Source of the DNA: Ramazzottius varieornatus
Taxonomy: Eukaryota > Tardigrada > Eutardigrada > Parachela > Ramazzottiidae
Direction: 5' to 3'
Assembly (NCBI GenBank): GCA_001949185.1
Contig: BDGG01000002.1
Span: 5,818,448 to 5,882,447, forward strand
Length of the DNA stretch: 64,000 nt
The notes beneath the pieces were generated by a model. It saw only the letters and a list, made by a program, of their open reading frames with translations, had not been told where the DNA came from and ran no database searches. This document shows positions 46,228 through 56,366 of this stretch, piece after piece; position 1 is the first letter of the stretch, and each line of letters opens with the position of its first letter. The position numbers and the translations under genes are program-made.

Positions 46228-46650
46228 TAGAGCACGGAATCTAGCCGCATGCGCTGCACTGCACTGCAGCTGTGCTGCTGCAGCGTGTGAACTGACGAAA
46301 TTTATGCGGCACAGCACAGCATACAGCAGAAAGCCATTGACTACCGCGCGGATGCACCTACCGAGACCTAACAAAAATTACAGTTTTTGGGCATTCGAAC
46401 GTCAGCCGTCTCAGCTTTGCCGTACTTTAGGGCAACGGTCTCCAGGTTGAATACCGATTTCGCTGACTGAATTACAAACCGCGTCAATACATCGGCGTTC
46501 CGCGCAGTTGCACCAGGTCAACGTGCATCTGCAGCACAGTTGCTTAGCCACTGGGCATGAAAGTTGTGCAGCACAGCGCAGCGTACATCGCCCTGCTAAT
46601 GTGCGCAGCACAGTTGCAGCGTACTTTTGGACCTGCGGCCCAGTGCTCTA
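46228..46650 (-). repeat. GCAGC-rich dispersed repeat, copy 1
   Basis: Starts TAGAGCAC and ends GTGCTCTA (8-bp inverted ends). The inside is rich in TGCTGTGCTGCAC words. It is the reverse complement of 58975-59410 at high identity; the stretch around 46411-46611 gives the same chance translation there. Flanks CTGCCAAC and CTGCCGGC agree at 6 of 8 positions and may be an old target duplication. Confidence 0.7.
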
Positions 46651-46677
46651 CTGCCGGCGGCTGCACACCCGGTTCTG

Positions 46678-47450
46678 ACAAGGGATTTACGCCAGTCTGT
46701 CCCCTCTGATTTTCAAACAAATACGACAGAGAAATAGAGGAGTTTGCTCCACACACTGAGATAGACTGAATCGGCGGAATAAAATTATGGAAGACACCGC
46801 AGGAAGCGGAAGTGACGTCAGAATTCAGGGCGGATCATCAGTGTGATAGTAAATCAACCGATTTGATTGCCTACTGGTTGATTTCATATTGATTGATCCC
46901 GCAGCATTTGCACTCTCCGCTCAGCTGAGCACAACCCGTTTTGTTGTATCTGTTCCTTCTTCGCTTTTACCTTCTTCGTTCCGTTACCGAGTAATCTCTA
47001 CACGTGGCCGCAATGTATTCCGTCAATCCGTTGAATGTTCTGAAGCTTCTGGAGGACGCCTACAAGCAGTTCTTCCAACTGGGCGATCAACTAAGCGAGG
47101 CTGACAAGCAGCCGAAGACACTGGTCAAAGGTATCATTGCCGTTAGCAATATCAAACACTGCAGTGAGATACTCCCCCAGCTTCTGTTTTTACTCTAGAG
47201 TTAGTGGATATCAAAATCAACCACGATGGAGTGCAGCGGGATCAATCAATATGAAATCAACCGGAAGGCAATCAAATCGGTTGATTTACTATCACACTGA
47301 TGATCCGCCCTGAATTTTGACGTCACTTTCGCTTCCTGTGGTGTCTTCCATGATTCTATTCCGCCGATTCAGTCTATCTCAGTGTGTGCAGCAAACTCTC
47401 CTCTATCTTCCTGTTGTATTTGTTTGACGATCAGAGTGGACAGACTAGCT
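46678..47450. mobile_element. Long-TIR transposon, non-autonomous (element 2)
   Basis: Left arm begins ACAAGGGATTTACGCCAGTC. The inverted arm runs from GCAGCGGGATCAATCAATAT (47236) to about 47450, so arms exceed 200 bases. Inside is one short exon reading NPLNVLKLLEDAYKQFFQLG then LSEADKQPKTLVK before a GT donor, homologous to the first exon of element 1. Nothing else of the transposase is left. The outermost ACAAGGG is not visible on the right side, which is truncated or diverged. Confidence 0.75.
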
Positions 47451-47724
47451 TCGAATGAGGGCAAGTGGCCGATTTGATGTTAGGTGACGTCACGCATCGC
47501 GCTAAAAGAACCGATTCTGTTTCGACAACAATAGTCTTAAGTTTTGCAAGTGGTTTGGGTCAGTAGTCTTCTTCCGACTTTAGTCTTTCATGTAAAAGAC
47601 GCAGATTTTAGCATCATTTTGATCTATCGCTAGGTCATCTAAAATAAAATATCAATAACTTATCGTATCGAAATATCGATACGTGATTCATATCGAAAAC
47701 GAAATATCAATATTGAAAGATGTT

Positions 47725-48289
47725 TGGTGAGGGCTCCGCTCACCACCGACACCACCGATCGGCTCATCTCACTACCGGTTTCAATTGACGCCCCACCGAT
47801 GTGCTCCTCTCACCACTTCCAATTAATTCTTCAATTAGATGAAATCTGGTGAGATTAACCAAAAAACCACGAGTTCATCACCGCGGACACAACTCAAGTG
47901 AGGGTAGTTCAGCTGGTGTTCACCCCCCAGCATTTTCGACAAAATCGTCCCAAAAATCGAACAGTTTTTTTAGACTTCGAGCCACAGCGAGGCACGGCAA
48001 ACTGACCAAGCGATATCCTTTGACATGCTTGACAGCGTCATGTCAAAAAAGTGTACTTTGGAAACAGGAACCATTGTCACGAAATCGGCCGCCACGACAC
48101 GTATTATACTAGTGCCGCCTATTTCAAAAGCGTTTGCTTACTACAAGACTGCTCTTGGTGATGTCTCGGTCACCACCAACCGAAGTAAAACTCTGGGTGG
48201 TGATGCGATGAGCAGTGGATGTTGTCAAAACTCTAAATGCAAGTGGCGAGAAGAGCCTATTGTTGGTGCCGGTGGTGAGAGGCCTCTCC
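47725..48289. mobile_element. Possible old MITE with CTCACCACC-rich ends
   Basis: Left part GAGGGCTCCGCTCACCACCG and the reverse complement of the right part (GGAGAGGCCTCTCACCACCG) are similar over about 45 bases. Flanks AAGATGTT and AAGATATC share 6 of 8 bases. No coding content. Divergence makes boundaries approximate. Confidence 0.4.
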
Positions 48290-48629
48290 AAGATATCTAT
48301 CACAAAATATATCGTATTTCACCGTATTTGTCCCAGCACTATTCGTGATTCAGCTGTTTGCTTGGAGGAATCTCCTGCGAATACCGCTTCAGCCTGCTGT
48401 GTTTGCTTGCTGAGTCGTTATCGCTGGTAAGTGGGTCACCCTTTGCTAATTTTTTTATTTGTCGTTTGAGCTTTCCGTTTAAATAATACTAGTAAGACTT
48501 CTCATATATGTAGCAAAATATTATGGTGGCGTGGTGAGGTATGATAATGGTTGCGAATGGTTTTTTTCTAGTCACGTGTCCGTGTGACGTCAGCCGGATA
48601 AAAATCTTGAAAATCGCCATTTATTTTTT

Positions 48630-48786
48630 GAGATTCTCAAGATTTGATTTTGAATTATTGTTCAGTTTAGTTTCCGAGATTCTCATGATTGTATTCTAAG
48701 TTTTTATTCAATTTATCGTCTGAGGTTCTTGTGATTTTTTCCGAATTGTTTTTTATTTTCAGTATTCGTTTTCTGAGATTCTTCGG
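48630..48786. repeat. Degenerate tandem repeat, period about 46-53 bases
   Basis: Units begin GAGATTCTCAAGATT (48630), GAGATTCTCATGATT (48676), GAGGTTCTTGTGATT (48722) and GAGATTCTTCGG (48775). They are T-rich and make a long chance frame on both strands. Confidence 0.5.
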
Positions 48787-49737
48787 TTTGGTTACATGTT
48801 CCAAAACCTTTGGATCTCCATCAAGTTTGGGCTTTGAATTCTGTTTTCGTCGAAAATGCCGCAGTCGTGTGAGATGTTTGGATTTCACTACGGGAGAAAA
48901 CGTGTTGATCGGACCACAGTACATTCCTGTCGGATCTGACATCGGTTCACCGTATAGCGTACTCATGCATAGCTGCAAAATAGTTATCGTAACGATACAT
49001 TTGCTAGTATCTGTATTTTTCCTCAGTTATGTTTATCCTTATTCGGACCACGTGTTTTTGGGCTTTGCTGCCTCACACTTTCTGAAGTCAGCGTTTTCTT
49101 CCGTCATCGTTATCTTTTCTCAAATATCCGTCTAAAACCTGCATTCCTTGCGTAAGACAGTCGCCAGTTTACTGTGCTGTTATTTCTCCCCAGTCTACTA
49201 TGCTGTCGTTGCGGCCATCGCGTAGGTTACTGTTTATGTAAATTTCATCTGGAAATCATAAATTTTTCACTTCAGCTTCTCTCTTTTCAACATCCTCTCC
49301 TTTGTAAATCGTTCGCCGAAGTTCTGTAAACCCGAAAAACAGTAATTCACCCCTGTAGTCTCTTTTGCCGTTCGCTCTCGTCTTGGTTTCCTTTTTCCCG
49401 TCTTTTCTTTGTATCCCGTTAATTTGCCTGTTTTTCGGGGCTTACTCTACTCGATTAAAGTGCTCCGGAGGCTACTCCGCTACTTTTGCCTAATAGACTT
49501 TGGAGCCCTGCAACATGCAGTACGTTCTGTACTGCACTGCATTTTACTGCAATGCAGTGCAGTTGCAGTCGCCGAAATGGTGAGAAAATGCAGTGGTAGT
49601 GCAGTCTTGTAAAAGGGAGCACCATTCGCCGCAGTATACTGTTGTTGCACCAAAAACAGCAGCAGAATCAAATTTTTCTGGTCGGACTGTACCATTTTTC
49701 GTCTAAATCTCCGTAAAACATTAACGTTCACGATGTA

Positions 49738-51659
49738 CTTTAAAGTGCCGATCATCTCACGGACGTTTCGGACCCGGTTAGCATTTACGTGTACCGGGTG
49801 TAGGTTAGCGGGTCACTGTACAGCTGATGTACGGTAATGCATGTACCGGGCAATTTCTCAAACCTCCTCTTCTGTCACCGACTTCTGATTAGTGAATAGT
49901 AGTCACCTCTAACTGTACGTGGGATACTTCATACTTATTACGAGAATGGGACGACCGCAGAACCGCTATTGTGCGGACGAGAAACGACGGCTAGTCGATG
50001 AGTATCACAAAGAGAAAAGTCTCAAGGGAATATCCATTCGTCAATTTGCATTCCTGAAAAATATTCCAGAGACTACGTTACACAGTTGACTCAAGAAGTA
50101 AGTATGATCCTCACCTCATCAATTTGTAAACTTTGCTCCTCTACTGCATCGAGTAAACCTTAAATCTGAAACGTATGAATAGGCCTGCTGGTCCACCGGC
50201 GATGAAGAGGAAGCGGCAAGAACCTTTCCCTGATATGGAGAAGGAGGTTCACCTTTACGTCTTGTCACAACGCGACGAGCAGCTGGAAGTCCCGAACTGC
50301 GATATTCAAGAAAAGGCACTGGAAATAGTTAACCGAGATCATGGTGAAGATACAGGCTTTGCAGCTTCTAATCGATGGGTCCTCGACTTCCGCAAGCGTT
50401 TCTGTCTTGTGTACCGGAGAATCACAAAAATCGGACGCAAGATGTCTTTCACACCAGACGGTATCGTAAGCAGGACAACCCTTGTTTCTATATTTGTATA
50501 TGTTTATGTTTGTCGTGTACGGCTTACCTAAGTGCCTCCATTCTGCGCCATGGTACACCATCGTCTCAAGACGTGTGTTCCGTGGTAATTGAAACCACGC
50601 TGTTTTCTGATAAATCACGAGAATTTCTTCCTGTTGATCGAGGAACACATCTACGCTCGCCAGACTCCCAAAAATCGTATACTCAACACGGATCAGACAA
50701 TGTTCGGCTAGTGTCGCCGGGGAAGAAAACTGTATCGCCCAAGGGAGTGAAAGATGTAAGATCATGTTTGGAGTTTAGTGGAGTCTTGACTGATTTCGAA
50801 TTTTTGATGTTGGAATCGTGGGTGTCCTCCAGGCGAAAAAGAAGGGTTCACGATCAATTTAACGATCGGTGCTGACAGCAGAAAATTCCTGGCGGGAATT
50901 AACTTCAAAACTGCGGCTAAGAGTGGCAAGTTGTCTGACAATTTTCTGGGGAAGTTAAAAGCTCCTTCGAATGTCATTATCAAGAGTGCGTGGAGTGTTT
51001 GGTGGAATGAGGATCATGACAGAGAATATATTGAAAGAATGTTTCCCATGAATCAAGAGTTCACGGTGTTAGTGAGAGACAGCCATTCAGTTCACAAATG
51101 TCCGCAGAGTTGGAGTATGCTCGATGATCGAAATACAAAACAGATCATCATACCTGGTGGAATGACTGGGAAGTGGCAGCCGTTAGACGTGCGCGTCAAC
51201 AAATGTTTTGAAGACTACTTCAAAACTTCGTATCGCTCCTGGCGGAAGAACAACATCGGCTTCACCAAAAGTGAAAATCTGCGAAAGTCAGGAAAAAAAG
51301 ATTTCGTACAGTTCATCTCTGAGTCGTGGGATAAAGTTCCCGAAGATACCGTGCGAAAATCTTTTTACGTTTCTGAAGTTTTACGACGTGAAGAATCTCT
51401 GCCTAACCAGAGCAAGTTTTCCGTAGGAGAGGTTGTTGAAGAGCCGGATAGCGATTTGGACGTAAGTTTGTACAACGGAAGCTCTTTTGTGGAGTTTGAT
51501 ATTGAAACCGATGCGGTGCTAGTTAATTCCGAAGATATGACGTAGCATACATGGCCTATCTTATTGATTTACAGCTGTACTTGAATTTCTGTATTTTTCG
51601 CCACGCATAAATGTACCACCCTGGTCCGAAACGTCCGCGAGATGATCGGCACTTTAAAG
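49738..51659 (+). mobile_element. Tigger/pogo-like DNA transposon
   Basis: Inverted ends of 37 bp with one mismatch, beginning CTTTAAAGTGCCGATCATCT, at 49738 and reversed to 51659. TA flanks both sides (49736-49737 and 51660-51661), the target duplication of Tc1/mariner/pogo elements. The 1922-bp body carries a transposase gene with damage. Confidence 0.9.
49946..51545 (+). pseudogene. Tigger/pogo-like transposase (damaged)
   Basis: Opens with a CENP-B-type helix-turn-helix (MGRPQNRYCADEKRRLVDEY, GISIRQFAFLKNIPETTLHS), at once followed by an in-frame TGA at 50087. A splice pair (donor about 50100, acceptor about 50181) would join it to a second DNA-binding part (VHLYVLSQRDEQLEVPNCDI, FAASNRWVLDFRKRF). 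The DDE part has changed frames: an N-T-D-Q-T word near 50688, where the first catalytic Asp is expected, and INLTIGADSRKFLAGINFK in another frame. A 204-codon frame then ends the gene, with VLVRDSHSVHKC for the second Asp and GKWQPLDVRVNKCFEDYF. At least one stop and one or two frame changes make it inactive as it stands. Introns could account for some of the breaks. Confidence 0.75.
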
Positions 51660-52084
51660 TACTTGACATGTGTTTCAGTTGACATGCAAAAATTCTGAAT
51701 TTTAAAATGCAGTGCAGTGCAGTTGCAGTTTCTGGAAACCGGATGGAGTGCAGAAGCAGCACGGGTTTCAGCTACTGCTGCAGGGCTCTTATAGACTTAA
51801 GAATCTCCGGGTCGTGCCGTATACGAAGTCGTGCCGTACACAGGGCTGTGCTTAGTACAGCGTGGTGCTGTGAACAAAGTCGTGCCACAACGAAAAGTGA
51901 AAGAGAAGAGAGCGGAGGCAGTCATTCAGTCCCTTGTTAACGGAGTCAACGTAACACCTTCAGAGAGCTATCGTTCTTCCTGCAAGTTCAGTGTTACTCG
52001 ACAAGTGCCCCGCTCTGCTCCGACAGACAACGAGGCTTTCGCCCTGTGACCGCAGGTATTCCCCAACAGGAACACACTTACTAG

Positions 52085-52175
52085 TAAGGTTGTAAATTCC
52101 AGGCCGAATACCCTTGGAATGGAAAATAAGAAAGGAATTCCTAATATTCCTATATTCCCATTTCCTTCTTCAGAA
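52085..52175 (+). repeat. Truncated copy of the 54819-55297 MITE
   Basis: TAAGGTTGTAAATTCCAGGC onward matches, with few changes, the reverse complement of the right end of the MITE at 54819-55297 for about 90 bases, including TTGGAATGGAAAATA and CCTATATTCC. The other end is not present. Confidence 0.65.
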
Positions 52176-53732
52176 GGTCCTCGCAAAAATCTGGAATCCT
52201 AATATACATACGAGCCAGCTGGCTGTAGACTCAGAGCAGGCCCCGCGTCGATTTCGTCCGACCTAGTCGTCGCCTTCCAAGGGCTCTCCCCTGCCTAGCT
52301 ATATTTCATCGGCCCATTCCCACAGCTAGGACCGGAAAAATGACTACCCTAAATGGCTCCGATATACAAGAGATGGAAATTCCCATCCTGGAAGAAAAGG
52401 GTGGAAAGGGCAGGATGGAAAAAAGTAATAAGATGGAAACGTCCTATATCCTTTATCAGAACAGTCCCAGGGTGTAAAAGAGGAACAACAGCATCCTTAG
52501 TGCACATAAGTGCTAATCCTTTTACCACTTGATCCCACCGTGCGCACTCACCGCCAGTTGAAGGAGGCGGAGACAGACCAAACGCACTGACGCACTACGG
52601 GTGAACGGGGTGACACGCACATGCATCTGCCCAGAGCGTAACCATGCGCGACAACATTGAGGTTGTGCAGCCGAATCGGGCATGGTTAATCTCGATGGCG
52701 TGTGGTCATACGGCGCAAGAATGGCAACGTCATGTACGCGGAATTCAACGTGAGTGGTTCGCAAGACGCGTCTCAGGCGCGTCTCTCGTCAGCTGTTTTG
52801 GTCTGTCTGGCTTGCCCCACAAGTCGGGTGGTAAAAGGATTCGCACGAGTGCACATATGGTGACCACACAGAAAAACATCCGTCTTCTTTTGCCGCCCCG
52901 CATTAAGCCACAAAAAGACAAATGTCACGCACCTTACCGGCAACATGTCTAGGTGGGTATGTGAAGTTGACAAGAGCGATTGATAACGAAAGACATTCCA
53001 CGACCGTTCTGCTAACTCATCAGCAGTAAGTATCAATATCGATACACTCACCTGCTAGTTTCCCAGTGTACTATTTCGTTGAGGTGACTTCAGTTGCCGA
53101 GCGGCTAGTGTTCCAATCAAGACTACGAAAATTCTCAAAATCCCACTTAGGGCCAATGCCGGGTGTTCCATCATCAACCACTCAGCGTTCATTTTTGAAT
53201 TTCCCGAACCATTCGGAGAATTCGATTCATGGAGAATCATGGGGTATTCGGCCGAACTAAAGATCCAGCCGCGACGAATCATAACGAAATTCCGAAAACA
53301 CACTGCTTCTAAGCGGGTAATACTGCACTGCTGTCAGTTCGAATACTTGTTCGAGCTTTTAGGGCCTTTGCGGATAGAAAAGTCGTCAAAACATACGTCT
53401 GATTTATGAAGGCTTATGGCGTTGCGCCACTTCTGGTTCGCAGAACAGAAGAGGGTTTTGTCCATAGACTGGACAGAGATTTAGATTCATTTACGCTCCT
53501 AAACGAGACAATTCACGAAGTGGAAGTTGCGTCAACCTAAAAGCGCGATAACACTCTTCACGGGGTGTTATCAGGCTTTGCTCGCTCCGGTCTTAGATTT
53601 GAAATTTCAAAGCCATTGCAAAGTCAAGAGGATCGTTAAAGTCTGATTCTTAGTTTTTATTATCGGGCTTACAATATCAAGCGTTTTAATAAATCATTCA
53701 ATCAGTAGGAAAAATCTCGATGTACGGTATAT
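52176..53732. other. Repeat-poor interval; no gene recognised
   Basis: About 1.5 kb with only chance-like short frames. A GATGGAAA-rich patch near 52367-52440 is weakly repetitive. No protein similarity seen. Confidence 0.35.
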
Positions 53733-53913
53733 CGTTCGAATGCCCAAAAACTGTAATTTTTGTTAGGTTTCGGTAGGTGCATCCGCGCGGTAGTCTATGG
53801 CTTACTGCAGTATGCTGTGCTGTGCTGCACAAATTTCGTCAGTTCACGCGCTGCAGCTGTACTGCAGCACAGCACAGCTGCAGTTAGCGCATGCGGCCAG
53901 ATTCCGTGTTCTA
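53733..53913 (+). repeat. GCAGC-rich dispersed repeat, copy 2 (partial)
   Basis: Matches the right part of copy 3 from CGTTCGAATGCCCAAAAACT through the TGCTGTGCTGCAC stretch to the GTTCTA end. The left half of the repeat is missing. Confidence 0.65.
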
Positions 53914-54818
53914 GTTCACTGTCTAAATCATCCGTGCAACGTAGTGTTGGCATATAATATATTGAATTAGAACCTATTAGATGCTTTTTGCATCTACTGT
54001 ATCATATTAACATCTATTAGATGCCTTGACCGAAGAGGGATGTTCATTAGTATTAATGGAAGCAAGAGCTGGAAATATTAGATTAAGATCAGCTCCCAGG
54101 GCACTCCATATTACAATTATTGGTATTTGATTTCGGCTTCGGTTAATTAGAACGAGGCGTGATTTTCGCCATCGAAAGCGGGCGACTATGCACAGTGCGC
54201 TGCTAATTTCGATCATAACGCATCACGCACCTGCACATCAACGTATATTGATCGATATCCAAGGTGATACATTGATACATTGATTGTCAAACTTTGTTTG
54301 ATTGCACAGTGCAGGATCATGTGTTTGGCGATCCACTTGCATACTCGCCCTGCCCATTGCTGACTGCAATGCTGTCTGCTTTTCCCGGTTCTGTTTTGTG
54401 ATTTCGAACGCTCCGTGTGTCGTTTGTCTAGAAACCGCAGAACACCAGCGTCACTCGGAAAGCAGAAGAGACAGCACCCGACAAAGACCGCTGGAATCAG
54501 AAGAAAGTGACGAAGGGAGCTGCAGTCAGTCTGGCCACCATCGACAACACCAAAGCGATGTTAAGACTGAGTAGGAAAGTTACCTTGTCCTGTTCACGCA
54601 CGGATCAGGGATATTAGAATGTATCATGATAAGGACCCGACGAAACAAGTTAGTATATTAACAACATACTAGAGGCTCCGAGGTTGCAGCATATCATATT
54701 TACATTAAATTCCAACCCTAGCAGCTCGGTTTTATCGGATCAAAATTTTATGAGATCTGAATACCCTTATGTCAACATCACTAACTCTGGTCAAGCTTGA
54801 TCTTGTCGTTTTCACGTG

Positions 54819-55297
54819 TAAGGTTGTGCATTCTAAGTCCCATTCCTTTCCACATTGCGTTCCTTTCCAGGAATTCCTCTCCGTTCCAGGGGGTGAGGAT
54901 TCGCAACGGTGGAATTCCTGTTTTGGTAAACAGACGAAATCTGGAAAACTAGGAATTCCATGAGGAATAATTTAACGGATTATTTAATCGAAGGTCTCTC
55001 GAAGCTACAAAAAGGAAGGTTTCATGAGATGCACGGTCAGATTCCTCGATGTGGCTTTGAAATTTGAGGGTTAGCAGGGATACTCTCGGCTGAAAAGGAT
55101 TTTGTCCACCAGGTGCAGCATTTTTCGAATACAACGTGCACATCCTGATTTTCCCCACAAAAACAGACGTCTTCAGTGTTTTGGAATTCCGAGTTTTCAT
55201 CAGGTAATTCTGAAAGAGGAAAATAGGAATATAGGAAAATCAGGAATCTTTCCTATTTTCCATTCCAAGAGAGCTTGACCTGGAATGCACAACCTTA
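54819..55297. mobile_element. hAT-type MITE with TAAGGTTGTGCATTC ends
   Basis: Terminal inverted repeats TAAGGTTGTGCATTC (54819) and GAATGCACAACCTTA (to 55297), flanked by TTCACGTG and GTCACGTG, an 8-bp duplication with one mismatch. Rich in TTCC/GGAA words. A truncated relative lies at 52085-52175. Confidence 0.82.
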
Positions 55298-55310
55298 GTC
55301 ACGTGCCGGA

Positions 55311-55898
55311 GAGTGCTGGCAAAAATACGATAAAATTCGATACGATATTTTTCGATACAATATCGGCGGATATATATTTCGATACGATATTTTCCCGTTA
55401 CTGTATTTTCGATATATCGCATCATATCGCAGCGATATATCGATATGTCTGAAATTTTAGTTTTTCGGGAATCCACTGGTTCAAGCCCAAAAACTCAAGA
55501 AGCCGATTTTCACATAAAGGACTAGTAAGATCGAGAGCGTGGGATACAGCAAAGACGTAGCTACACCAAGACTTTAAACACATGGAAACCTGGACAGAAC
55601 TAGCACCAGAGCCGAACGGGTGGAGTGTGCTCGGTACACCATGGCCAATATCAAGTCTTCGAAATCAACCATGGTCTTCTGTAAACGAGATATCACTGGC
55701 GAGTTTGCCATTCAGCGAAATATCGATATATCGAAAATATATCGATATGGCGCGATACGATATCGCCGAATATCTTATTGCGTTGTTCTATATGAGCTCC
55801 ATATCGATATTTTCGATACGATATCTGCCGCATATTTTATCGCAAAGATTCGATATAATTCGATACGATATCGGTATACCGTATCGTTGCCAGCACTA
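55311..55898. mobile_element. hAT-type MITE with ATCGATA-rich arms
   Basis: Ends GAGTGCTGGCAA (55311) and TTGCCAGCACTA (to 55898), flanked by a perfect 8-bp duplication GTGCCGGA (55303-55310 and 55899-55906). Both arms consist largely of TATCGATA/TTCGATAC words and could fold back on each other. Its left duplication overlaps the right flank of the preceding MITE. Confidence 0.88.
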
Positions 55899-55928
55899 GT
55901 GCCGGAGTTAAATCTGCAGTAATCCTTA

Positions 55929-56366
55929 ATGATGAGCATTACACGTAGATGGTCCGTGTAATGTAAATTTTAATGTAAAATAGTGTAGTTGTAAAAGTGT
56001 AATCACATTCTACACCAGTTTATATTTCACAAACCGGGCGCTTAGAACTGGTAGGGAACGGCGAGAACGATAAACCAGCTATGTCTGCTTTTGCATAAAA
56101 TATAGACCCTACTAATTGTCTTCCAGAAACAGATAAAAATACGGTGTCAAAATGACCATTTTCAGGAGGTTTCTGACATTTTCGCACGTAAGTCAGCCAA
56201 ATTTTAAATTCCCAGCGGTTAACACTCAAAATACCGCAGATTTTGGCTTTTAATAGTTGTAATTACATTTTACATTTACATTACAACTTTCCGGTGGTTG
56301 TAATGTCGTGTAAGAGTGTAATTGTAATGTAAAATGTAATGTAATGTGAAATGTAATGCTCATCAG
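55929..56366. mobile_element. Tc1/mariner-type MITE with TA duplication
   Basis: Ends ATGATGAGCATTACA (55929) and TGTAATGCTCATCAG (to 56366) match at 14 of 15 positions, with TA immediately outside both. Subterminal parts are made of GTAATGTAAA-type words. No coding content. Its right TA is the start of the hAT terminus at 56367, so it appears to have inserted into that terminus or its edge. Confidence 0.75.

Larger units (their letters stand above)
49501..51790. mobile_element. hAT-type MITE split by a Tigger-like insertion
   Basis: Outer ends TGGAGCCCTGCA (49501) and TGCAGGGCTCTT (ending 51790) are inverted repeats sharing GAGCCCTGCA. The perfect 8-bp duplication ATAGACTT flanks them (49493-49500 and 51791-51798). 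The MITE body (49501-49737 plus 51660-51790, about 370 bp) is rich in TGCAGTGCAGTTGCAGT words. The middle is a separate transposon inserted at a TA. Confidence 0.88.

Noticed and set aside
48689-49135. Frame of 148 codons, Phe/Ser/Val-rich, looking like a membrane protein
   Set aside because: It begins in a T-rich tandem repeat, which creates hydrophobic-looking translations; no homologue recognised and no splice context.
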